Positions 1 to 10,228 of a stretch of DNA of 64,000 nucleotides are shown in pieces. Source of the DNA: Plasmopara viticola (Eukaryota > Oomycota > Peronosporomycetes > Peronosporales > Peronosporaceae); contig MBPM02000177.1 of the NCBI GenBank assembly GCA_001695595.3, positions 1 through 64,000 on the forward strand. The letters are read 5' to 3'. Made by a program: the position numbers and the translations under genes. The notes beneath the pieces are model-generated. The model did no database searches. It saw nothing but the letters and a program-made list of their open reading frames with translations, and was not told the DNA's origin. Position 1 is the stretch's first letter, and each line of letters opens with the position of its first letter.

Positions 1-2320
1 GTTTGCCAACGGACACGGTTATCTGCAGCTCGATGAGACCAGATTTCAGTAAGTCATATCGCTAAAGTCCGGTAAGCTTCGAGGCTGTCGAACAAAGCAC
101 CTCCGTTCATGACAAGGGATATAGTCCAGCGCAAATTGCTCGCCCAACAGAAGCAAACACGTGGTGCTATCCAACCGGCACCTTTGCTTTTTTTTGCCTC
201 GATATGAAATCAACTAGCAGGAGTGATGGAATTATGTTGATATTGTGAAAGGGGCACGTGTATGATACCATGAACAGCTCAGTTTCGTGATCAAAGCTCA
301 TACGGTGAACGACGTCAATGATTCGCCAAAGTCCAAGACGGTTAACGAGATTGTTTCTGACGCTGTCGGTCACAAAGACAGCGACAGCAATCTAAAGCCT
401 ACCTCTGACTCCGGTGGTAAGCTTGGAGTCTAGATGCGATATCAAAGAGACGGGATGACTCTCTAGCCGTGCCCACCATGGTCGTGATACGAAGCATACT
501 TCGGTGTTAGGTGCTTTTGTGTTGTTGCCTTTCGGTGGCGTCGAATATTAAGGCAAGGCCGTCAAGGTTTGCGTCGAGCCAGTACTACCATCAGGCTTGT
601 GAAATTTCTTCGAACATCGTGAGCGCTAACTCTGTTAATATGGAAGGCTAAGATCGTCAAAATAAACGGCTTGGAAGACATTAGAGGCGCATAGTTGACT
701 CTATGCAGGCCGCTGGTGAAGTGATAGACAAGTTGACACACGCAGAAAGATTTGTCTCGAGCACCAAAACATCGCGCCAAGCTTAAATTATCAAGCAAGG
801 ATGATGAAGGAGGTCGTGCTGCCGTGTTTCTGCTCCAATATAGCGCCTCCGCCAGCCCCTGTCGCGCTTAAGCGCATCGGAACAAGCCGCACAAGAGGCT
901 ATCTATCTAGCGGAACTTCCAGTTGGCAACTTGTTGCGCAAAGAAACACCAATGTTTCAGTGGTCAACACAACCACGAACCTATCACTGTTCCTGCAGTC
1001 CATCCGCAAGAACGTTTTCTCCCACTGCAAAGCAAGGCTAGAAGATCTTTAACTTTTACAAGACAGCCTTAAACCTGTTCGGATTGTGGCCGTTATACGA
1101 AGACAAGGCATCACAGCCATTTCTCCTGACGATTATAACATCAAGCGAGCATAACGACTCCGCATCTTGGGTTGTCGCTTAACTTTTGTTGCCCTGCTTG
1201 ACAGCCTTGCGAGAACAAACAGCGCCCCTCATTTTACGCAATTCGACGAACAAAGACGGCTGACCCATCTTCTCATTGTGCGGAGGGTGACACAATGAGA
1301 AGATGCGTTAGCCGTCTTTATACTAATTTATGCAACTAGTACACGGCATCATAGAATATGGTTAATTGATTCTACGTGAAAGGCGGACTGATTCGGGTTA
1401 CCACTTATGTACGTATGGAGCTCACTTCCACGAGATAAACATACAATTTCGCCTACTATTTCATGGCATGGGGTCGAGCGGAGATCTACTTTCGGGCGCT
1501 ACATCAGATCACGCAGTTGACACACAAATTAACTTTTGATGGCAGTGTGGGCACTCTCGCTCCTAAGCGCGATTGTATACCATTGATGTATGCAACTACA
1601 AAGCGGATCTTTGCAGTACAGCCAGGTCTCTTCAAGGTATGTCATACCTTGGACGGGAAAGATATGCGCGCGACAGCGAGCCGCTGATCGTAAGTCTCGG
1701 CGGTGTTGGTGACCTTTTGACGGTAGTAACAGCCCGCCGGCTTGCTTGTCATGCGCAGCTTGCAGATATCTGGCTAAAAAATGAAAGGGTCCACTCGCTG
1801 ACTAGTTGAGAAAAATTTGAGGCCGGTTTTCTTAGTATCTACTTATATCTGTGCCGCGGCAGATCAGATACGATTGCACATCGAGGATGATAAAATAGCT
1901 GACTGCCAGTGTATAGTTGTCTTCAATAGTAGACATCCTTGTCGACATTTCTTTTCAGCTGCAGCGAAAATTTCAAAATTGCTTGCCAAAGAAGAAGTCA
2001 ATTATCATTAGTGGCTTGTTCAGCTTCCTACGGCAGTACCAGTAGCAGTATCAGATTGAGTTGTGTTTATCGATATAGGCGGTGTTCTCTTGGGACACTT
2101 TTTCACGGGAAGGTCACTGCAGCCAATGAGAAGCCAAGAGAGATGACCTAGCTGGTTTTTACCCTCCTCATAAGCGATATCACACTTATGGTGGTGTATA
2201 TGCATCCGGATTGTGATTTGGAATTAGTGAGCTGTGCGTGCATTTTCATTTTCAATTGTAGTCTATACCCACCCATCATCAAAGCGTCGCATTACCCAAA
2301 AGTGAAGAGAAGGAAGGACC
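1..2320. other. gene-free left flank
   Basis: No convincing gene was found in this stretch. The open frames are all under 85 codons, overlap one another on both strands and show no recognisable domain or plausible splice chain. The only structured element is a strong hairpin at 1252-1319, listed separately. The last few hundred bases presumably hold the promoter of the PP2C gene that follows, but I see no definite motif. Confidence 0.6.
1252..1319. repeat. 29-bp inverted repeat (hairpin)
   Basis: Two 29-base arms (1252-1280 and 1291-1319) are reverse complements with two mismatches, separated by a 10-base loop. No flanking gene explains it as a terminator. It resembles the core of a small foldback element or MITE, but no target-site duplication was identified. 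Confidence 0.8.
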
Positions 2321-3689
2321 ATGCCACGTCCGCTGCCTTCGGTCCAAATGATGGTGGAGCATCCTTTGTCCCAGGAAGAAGACAATCAACCGGCGTGGCT
2401 CTCGGCTGCAACCGTGCCCGTCTCCACGCAAGAGTCCAAGTACTCCGCCTACAAACGTCGTGCACTAACTTTGAGCGACCTGTTGCCAAGGCCACCGACG
2501 GCCTCGGCTCCAGCAAAGGCGCTAGCAAGCGCTTTGCACTCGGTCTCAATCGAACACACCAAAAACTAGCCATGTTGCGGTCCCACTCTGACGATTTTAT
2601 GCAAAAGAAGAGTAGCCCCACAGGCGGTTGGCGACTATCTCTGACCAACCCAATTCGGAGGCCGTCACCTGTACCCAAGCATCGATTGAAGTGGAGTGAG
2701 CAGGATCAATTGCAACACGCTCACGCTACATTTGAGTATCATGGCGAAGACGCCGGCGCAGGGTCCACGTACTTTCACATTGTGGCCGATGGCGTTTCAT
2801 CTCCGTTTAGTCGCCAGTCTCTCGGTGCTATCGACACACCACCCGTGTCATCAGCGCTTTTGTCGACCGAGGTTGTAAACTGCGTGCAAGTTGCGCTTGA
2901 AGAGCTTACAAATCAAAACCGAGAATCAGTGACCCGAGCAATGTTTGAAAATGCAATCGTGGACGCCATTAAGACGGCAAGGATTAATTGTTTTCAGCAC
3001 CGAAAGTCTCGACTTGCGACGACAGTCGCCGTGTCATACTTTAATCGCTGGTCGGGTCTCTTGATGACGTTTACATTAGGAGACTCGAAATGCTTGGTAG
3101 TACGACAAGGTGCGGTAGTGTACGAGACCTTGGCTGTTTTGCGCGAGTTTAATGTCCCGACGGTCGTGAATTAAGAGAACAAGTCGTGGAGAACGATTAC
3201 GTCGTCCAGACCTTTGCATTGCAACAAGGTGACGTGTGTCTTACGTTTTCGGATGGAGTGGGCGATAATCTGTACAAGGATGACATTCTTGCTGCTTTGA
3301 ATCAATGCGGCTCGGACGAAGCGGCATTACAGGGTGTATGCCATGAGCTGGTAGAGATGTCCAAGATGGTGGACACGAATGATGCTGAAGAACAGCTGTT
3401 TCCGTTTGCAACTGCTGCAGCGATCAAGTACCGTGAACGGACGATACAAGAGTCGAAACGTGCTCTTGGAGGCGTTGTTGATGCAAGTGGTGTCGACCAC
3501 ATGGCCGTGTCACTTGAACTCGTGGAACGACACAAAGGAAAACAGACACTTGACCGCCACTTGCTGGTATGCAAGCCATCACGCAAGCACCATTACTCGC
3601 TCATGCAACTCAAGTTGATGGCCGAGATGAAGACGAAGAAGCCAGACGATATAACGCTCTTCATGACTCGTTTTGTGCTGAATAAATGA
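2321..3689 (+). CDS. PP2C/PPM-family protein phosphatase, PTC7-like, with two frame breaks
   Basis: Metal-dependent Ser/Thr phosphatase of the PPM (PP2C) fold. The conserved acidic metal-binding motifs are visible in order: ADGV at 2785-2796, GDS at 3079-3087, SDGVGD at 3249-3266 and DDIT near 3645. The reading frame changes twice. The N-terminus reads in one frame from ATG 2321, shifts near 2565-2575 (an A5 run), and shifts again near 3170-3176 just before a premature TAA. Each shift equals one missing base, and allowing for both gives a continuous protein of about 456 residues, so the start at 2321 is preferred over an upstream ATG at 2188. The domain resembles the PTC7 subgroup, which acts in mitochondria or plastids in other lineages; location here is not shown. 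The shifts could be sequence errors or real decay. The 3' end lies 33 bp from the convergent cyclophilin gene. Confidence 0.86.
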
Positions 3690-3722
3690 GACTAGGATCT
3701 GCAAGCTCTAATGATGCACTTG

Positions 3723-4543
3723 TCACATGTCAGCGATGGGGTTTGCATGGATAGTGACAAACTTGATGACAATTTCCTTAAGCGGTCGACTCTTGGCGTC
3801 GACGGGCGTTTTCTCCATGGCGTCGAGCGTGTCCATGCCGTCAATGACTCTGCAACAAATGCGTGTAGTATTTTAGTTCAATGCAATGCGAGATATAATT
3901 TAGAAATTAAAATCCTTTCTTACTTGCCAAAGACTGTGTATACATTATTGAGGTGCGGTTGCTTGGCGTACGTGATGAAGAATTGCTGCTTGTTGGTATT
4001 GGGGCCGCTGTTCGCCATCGACACGATGCCTCGGCAATTGTGCTATAACAACAAAAAACAGTTGGTTCACTCGAGAGCTTGGATGCTCTCATTAACAGGC
4101 AAGATCATACCCTATTCTGAGGATGAAATTCATCGTCAAAAGTCCCACCCCAAATACTTTCACCGCCTTTGCCAGTACCCGAGGGGTCACCTCCTTGCAC
4201 CATAAATCCCTTCATGTTACTATTCATGCAAGCACCACGTTCATAGAGTTTCGACCCCAAAATGTACAATGAAGAAGGAGCTACCGATGAAATATAGTAC
4301 CATCGTACGCGCCACTCGCGCAGAGGGCCAAAAAATTCTGCAAAATGTGCACAGAGCAGTTAGAGAAATGGCTAAGAAGTGGCGGATCTTGTACGTACTT
4401 CAGCTGTGCGAGGCGCCGTGTCGCAACAGATTTCAATCTTGACAACGCCCAAGCTTGTGTGCAGACTGACGGACTAAGTTTTCATGAATGCATGCGTTAA
4501 AGAAATGCATGTAGCAGCTCTCAGCAGGAAGCACCATTACCAT
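3723..4543 (-). CDS. PPIL3: cyclophilin-type peptidyl-prolyl isomerase, PPIL3-like (6 exons)
   Basis: Spliced on the minus strand: 4541-4543, 4399-4473, 4285-4337, 4111-4219, 3924-4042 and 3723-3849, with all introns GT-AG (61-74 nt except the first, 67 nt). The joined frame gives 161 residues, the usual PPIL3 length, and aligns without gaps to the family from MSVSLHT through IFHRN and [13 protein letters not shown] to [23 protein letters not shown] and [12 protein letters not shown]. The catalytic Arg in FHRN is present. The Trp of the cyclosporin pocket is replaced, as is common in PPIL3. PPIL3 proteins are associated with spliceosomes in other eukaryotes. Oddity: exon 1 of the coding sequence is the ATG alone, followed directly by an intron. 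Long open frames on the opposite strand here are shadows. It converges with the PP2C gene. Confidence 0.95.
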
Positions 4544-4660
4544 TGTCGATGCGTATTTACAATGGTAGCATATTAGGCCAATAAGACACGAGATCAGAAG
4601 GCATCTGATTCTGCTGACTTTTTTCAATGCTCATAAAAATAGGCTTAAATCCTACGCATA

Positions 4661-5065
4661 TTAAACGACAGCCGACATGATTTCGTCTTCTCGGAAAGTA
4701 GGCGCTCCATCCTTTTTCGGGTGTAGAGCGCACTTAAGCGATGTACTGGCTCGCTTCTCTCTTACATGAGACGCTCGTTCTTCTCCTGCTTTCCATTTTG
4801 CCGCCTTCTCACGTTCCATTTGGACGTCCCGCCTCGTTTTTTTGGTTTGGTGATTGACTTTATCATGCAGGTTCATCGCTTGCCGTGCTCCATTCTCGGC
4901 TGACGCAGCCTTTCGATAAGCCTTGATGCGATCCTTTGTTGCTGCATTAGCCCTTAAAGCAGCGAACATCTTGTGTGACATAGCGATGGCGCTCAACCAG
5001 GTCTTTACGCTGACCTTTTCCTTCTTCTTTGCTCTCTTTTGCTTCGACATTGTATTCATCATCAA
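4661..5065 (-). CDS. small Lys/Arg-rich hypothetical protein
   Basis: An uninterrupted 134-codon frame on the minus strand, about 120 bp upstream of the cyclophilin start and on the same strand. The predicted protein is strongly basic and alanine-rich, with a Lys-rich start (KQKRAKKKEKVSVKTW) and a likely helical middle rich in K, R, E and A. No domain is recognised. The first three Mets are close together; the Met before SKQKR (about residue 6) may be the true start. Composition suggests a nuclear or nucleic-acid-associated protein, but that is a guess. It may be a terminal exon of a larger gene. Confidence 0.42.
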   Translation of the reverse strand: MMMNTMSKQKRAKKKEKVSVKTWLSAIAMSHKMFAALRANAATKDRIKAYRKAASAENGARQAMNLHDKVNHQTKKTRRDVQMEREKAAKWKAGEERASHVREKRASTSLKCALHPKKDGAPTFREDEIMSAVV

Positions 5066-6567
5066 GAACTTTTCTTTGACTGTTTGTTGTACGTGCTCAC
5101 TCGACCCTTTGAGGCAAAACGTTTAGCAACGCTTCGACTACTCGTATCTTTCCATTATACAATTACTTCATTTGTATGTGAGACAAAGTATGGCGACCTC
5201 TACTTCAATTTTCTTTATTGACGCCGTCGTCGAACGAGAGCATGCACGCTAGCTACGCAACAAAGTGTCCAGTCGTCATAACTACGAGTTGCCACTAACG
5301 TACTTACTTGTTGGGTGCCTCACGCTAACCGCATTTTTATTGTTATTGCAGCGATTCTTTCCGACGCATCATTGTCTTCTCTATCAAGTAAAATTCTACC
5401 AGCATCTACAAATTTAATGATACACGTCATGTTCGTCAAAAAGATGTCGATCTATAAAGGACGTATAACTTTTCCTCACGACTTTTGATGCTCTTCGTCG
5501 CTGAGTCAGATCTATCGTTTTCTGTGTTGGAAAATAAAGAGGCCAGTATTGCCGGGCACAGAGAAGAGCACACAAAAAGTATTGCGGACGCTGACGATCG
5601 TCGTTAAGGCCAAATATAAAGTTTACTGCACAAACCACCGCCAGACAGAAAGCGAAAGAATTTTTGACGGCAAAAGTCCAGCGAGCCCCTTAGTAAATTG
5701 ATCCTTGACAAAGAAGTCAAAAGTCCGCTCTATAGGATTAATTCACGCGCATAGAAAGAAACCAGACAAATCGATGTTGTTTGCTTCGGTAGCGCCCAGG
5801 GCACTTTATCGGAGGAACGTTTCCCAGCTTCTTATAAGTACCAATCGCGTACACGAGCTCTCAAGACACAAGTGTTTAATTATCGCGGCAATGGGAGACT
5901 TGTTTAATTGCATCTGTCCGTGCACATTCGACGAATCGTGGTTTTTTGTCACCAATCGGCACGTCGATGGAGTGATATTCAACAAACAATGTTGGCTCGT
6001 CACTTCAGGCTCGAAGTGCACAAGCACGTCGTCCACGTGCATGGGCGTAATTTTACTACCGACTCATTCTGCACGTCTTTCAAACATTGCTTTTCGAGGG
6101 GCAAGTGAGCAATGCCGATTCTGCCGAAAAAACACAGAAAAGTGTGTGGCTCGCATGCTGCAGCTTCATGCAATAACGAAGCAGTATTCTCCCGGCCACT
6201 CATCCCTTGTGTCGCTCTCTATTAGATGTATATCATCGCTCCGTCAAGTTGCATAAAACTCTCGTAGCGCGCTCGTCTCTGCATTTGCTAAACACTGCAG
6301 TCTTGAGATCAATACATTGACATATGGCACGCTACAAGAAACTGCATTACACCTTTGGTAGAACAGATTTTGACACAACTGTGCGCCGCCATCCTTCTCG
6401 ACGTTAACCTTAATTTCAATCAGTGGCCGGGTACTAAATTAGCGCAACCATCACATCCCCTCAACGTATAAATGTAAAACTTTTAATTTTCCCCACACTT
6501 CCTGTAATAGATGCAAAGAGACTACGACAAAAGACACAAAAATTTGAATTCGTCAACTCTTCATGCC
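5066..6567. other. intergenic stretch, no assigned gene
   Basis: No gene could be assigned. Two minus-strand open frames (5414-5638 and 5806-6042) have fairly coding-like composition, and the first contains a hydrophobic stretch followed by a basic tail. A chain on the minus strand with an acceptor near 6133 is imaginable, but no conserved domain emerged and exon phases could not be fixed. The 183-codon plus-strand frame at 5705-6256 has no domain and looks like antisense noise. Confidence 0.4.
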
Positions 6568-9476
6568 TTACGAGTATACAGCTAGCATCTCGTCAATCTC
6601 AAGGCGGCAGATCGGGCACTTAGTCACTTCTTGGCGGCAAGAACAGGCCTTGCAGAGACACAGATGACGACACGGTAAGCACAAAATAGTCTTGTCGTTT
6701 GCGAGGCAAATGACGCAGAGTTTAAGTTCATTCTGTTCCTCAACCTGGCGGTCCAGTTTCATCTGCATTTCCAAAGCTTTCTCCTCTTTTGCAGACCGAA
6801 CATGATTTAATGTCGTTTCCAGAACGTGTTCCCAATCCTTCAGTTCGTCCATCTTACAATTTGATAGCACTGTAGCCGAAACATAGGAAAGTGCTGACTG
6901 AATGCCGTGAAAGGAAGCATGCGCGTGCCTTGCGACAGCCTGGCCATATTGAGGTGGTTCTAGGGTTCTAGCGACATACGTCGGCTCCTTCTGTTTCAAG
7001 TGTTGACGCAGTGTCACAAGCTCGTGCATGAGCGAATCATGGTGCTGCTCATGATCGGCATAACCGTGGACTTGAGTCTGTAGTACGTCGTTCTCGTAAA
7101 GCAAACCATCGCGGTCTTGTTCGACACGGTCAACGAGCACGTGAAGTTTCTGATTGTTGTGGCTTAATTGAACAATACGACGGCGCGCTAACACCAACTG
7201 CTTGTACATCTCTCGATTGCGAGCGATCAGGTCCTCACAATATTTTCGCCACGGCTTGTCACTGCCCTCTTGATCATCGTGAACAATCCACGACTGCTCA
7301 TTAATGCCACCTTTCGTGATTGCTTCACGTGCACTAGCTGACGCAGTTGATGGCACAGTCGATGAAGCTGCTTGTGCCTCGCTAGACGACAAGGACGCAC
7401 AAGCTAAAGAGCATCGCGAATCACTGAGATTTTGGTTAATATAGTTGTTGTCTTCCTCAAGTGCCTGAAACTCAAAAATACTGCCGTTCTCATAATCCCG
7501 GTCGCCTCCTTCACTTGGAATCTGCATTGAGTACTCGCCGACACTCAAAGCTTCGTCGTGCCAGTCAGCACCGTAATCCAGCGACACTTGTTCTTCCTGT
7601 TGTGCGCTGTCAGAAGATAGATCCAACAGCGGCGACGGACCAAAGTGCACGTATTCAAGCGGATGACCACTAGCGTCACCATCCCCATCGCGGCTGTCGT
7701 CGTCACTGTCACAGAAAAGATTTTCTGAAGTAGTGACATCACGTTGCTCTCGATGAGGCCGAAAGCGCTCCGCGATACGATTTCGATGGACGTCTGGACA
7801 ACTGCGCTCGTCGTATCGAGCCACTTGGACATCGGAAAGCGATCGGGATGCCGATCCTCCATCATTGCTAAAATAAGAATCACGTGCACATCGTTCCGCA
7901 GGAGACTTGACCTGGTAATGACGGAACAAGTTGCCTCTAATTCGCCCAAATGGTCCTCTGCCCCACGTAAGGCCATCAATTGCCAATGCACATCTCTTGG
8001 CCAGATCGGGATCTTCAAACTCGAGGAAAGCGTGGCCTTTTGTACGTCCGGACGAGTTTGTAGATGGAATGACCACCTGAATTGGGTCTCCGAGCATACA
8101 GAACAAATTGCACGACAACAGTTCCATTAATTCCTCAGTTCGATCCATTGCTACTTTAGGCAGGTTTGTAAGTACACAAACACTGTTAAAGCATGTGCCT
8201 TGACGTGCATTGCCAAACTCAAATTGTGCCATATCAAACACTGGCCATTTAAAGGGAAGAAACGAACGAAGCTCGACATCGTAAAGTTCATTTGCCTCCA
8301 CGACTTGACCGTCCTCACGGTACGCGCTAATATTAGTTTGTCTATGCTCTTCTCGTTCCGTGAGGACATCTACGTGGGCATCGCAAACCATCTTGACAAA
8401 TAACATAAAGATATCAACGTATGCCAATTCACAGTCTGCATCATAATGATCAATCTCCAAACTACCAGCTTCAAGCGCTGTCCGAGTCAAATCCTCACGA
8501 AACCCTAATCGAATGAGATTTCCGAGCATGGCACTCTGAATCGCACGAGTTTTCGATGAATTGATCGCTCGATTCGATACGTCAACAACTTCGCCTTGTT
8601 CTAGCTGCAAACCGTTTCGCTCCTTGTCAACAATCTCTTCTCCTTGGTCACTGTCCACATCAAGTGTTTCGTCGTGAGCCAACTCCCTCAACGACTCAGA
8701 AAACGGATCGTCAGGAGTGCAATAAGTTCCACTTGACTGCATTGTATCAACACTCTCCGTTCTAGGATCCTCATCCTCATCCTCATCACCTTCTTGTTCA
8801 TTCCCGTCATGTTCACTTACTGTGCTATCTTCCTCCTCCATACCATCAAATTGAGAAGGCCGCGATACCTGAGAAGGTTCCGATAGAGACGAGACAAAAA
8901 GGGCTTCTTCATCATGCCCTGATCGTTCTACTGCAGACCACAACTGTGCCGTCCGTGCAATCAGTGTACGAATCTCAGCCGCTTCATTCTCAATCTCCTC
9001 GGCATAGTCGCTTTGAGGCGGAAAAGTAGCATGTTGGCGAATGTATTCTTCACTTCCAGTGGTACTTGATAAGGCTACAATGCAAAATAAAGCAGCGCAA
9101 AGTTATTTAGCAGTGCAGTTGCATGGCTTTACGGCATATGCCACTCACGAGCAAGAGGTTGCTGCAGATTGGACCGTCGAATTCGATTTCTTGTGCGCTC
9201 TAGAAGCTGCTGGCGGCTCCCAGTCTGCCACGATCGCTTTTCTCTTGGTGTTTCTACCGGACGGTTAGGCAAAGCGATTGCCGGTCTTGCTCGAGCGGTA
9301 GCAACACGAGATTGCACCTCTCGTTTAGGATGTTGCTCATCGTCGCTTTTGGCTGTAGGAGATGCAGCCTGTAGACCGCTACTCAATTGATTACTGTGAT
9401 CATTCCCTTCTTGCTGATTGGTTGGCGTTGTTAAGTCATCCCTGCGCGGTGGAGTGCGAATTGGCGGAGTCCGCAT
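6568..9476 (-). CDS. RRM and C3HC4 RING-finger protein, putative E3 ubiquitin ligase
   Basis: Two exons (9149-9476 and 6568-9074) joined over a 74-nt GT-AG intron give 944 residues. The N-terminus is basic and disordered. An acidic low-complexity region (EDEDEDP) follows. Around residues 290-315 a short UBA-like helix (LIRLGFREDLTRTALEA) is possible. An RRM lies at about 407-498 with RNP2-like VCVLTNLP and RNP1-like KGHAFLEF, of the divergent type seen in eIF3b. A Ser-rich linker and a likely coiled coil (about 715-800) precede a C-terminal RING (CVICL...CLPCRHLCLC...CPICR) of the class at the end of IAP- and MEX3-type proteins. It probably ubiquitinates RNA-bound or RNA-binding targets; this is inference from domains. 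The intact 945-codon frame argues that it is functional. Transcription diverges from exportin-1. Confidence 0.9.
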
Positions 9477-10228
9477 TCGTTCGAGTGACTTTACACAGCA
9501 AGTAATGCAATAAATATTGCACGACTACGAAAACCTTTTGCGTCTATAGATGCTTCTATCAATGACAAACACGTTGACGTGCTTGTTGCAGCCGTAGGGT
9601 GCGTATGTGCTTCGCTATGGCGAAGTATACCAAGCAAGAACGCGCGGGCTTGACGCAACTGCTAGAGGAAACGCCTTTTGCTCAAGATTGCGTCACCGAA
9701 TTTGACAGGGTTGTGGAGACCACACGAAGTGGTTATTGCCATTCATTTCCGTGCTGCTCCCTTCTACCCAATCAGATTCGAATCTCTCTTTATTTTAAAC
9801 CAATCCCAAAGCTCTTTATTGCAAGATTTCAAGTTCAAACGCACTAATCAAATCGCACGTGCCGGTGGAATTTGAGTACGTGATGTAGCCCCCTTGTTCG
9901 CCCCTCTGACCTTAGCGCGTCTTTTTCAATGCTCTGACATCTCTCTACTACCTTCTTCTTGTGTGCGTGATACAGCCGTGTGTCGACCTTCGGTACACCA
10001 GAATTCCCGTTGAATCAATCGAAAAAGGTGCGATATTGAGCGCTTTACCGCATTTACGCTGTAAAAAGAGCTTTTACAACGCGTGATAGGTGTAGCAACT
10101 AACTTTTTTGCAATCAGAGAACACTATTTTAGTGCTGTGAGAACTAGAGAGTACTAACACGAGGTATACATTGCTCTAGGATCAAGTGGCAACTTTTCCA
10201 TCAAGCTTAACGAATAAAGGTAATTGAA
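9477..10228. promoter_or_regulatory. divergent region between the RING gene and exportin-1
   Basis: Roughly 750 bp separate the two divergent starts, so both promoters should lie here. A plus-strand frame at 9599-9847 (82 codons) begins with a plausible hydrophilic segment (MAKYTKQERAGLTQLLEE) but has no domain and no clear downstream exon. It may be a small gene, an upstream exon or chance; I do not call it. Confidence 0.35.

Noticed and set aside
3711..4205. 164-codon plus-strand frame
   Set aside because: It lies antisense to the PPIL3 exons, whose spliced product matches the family along its whole length.
5705..6256. 183-codon plus-strand frame
   Set aside because: No domain, biased composition and competing frames on the other strand; probably chance.
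7545..8130. Open frames of 128-157 codons inside the RRM-RING gene
   Set aside because: They are other-frame shadows of the intact 791-codon exon.
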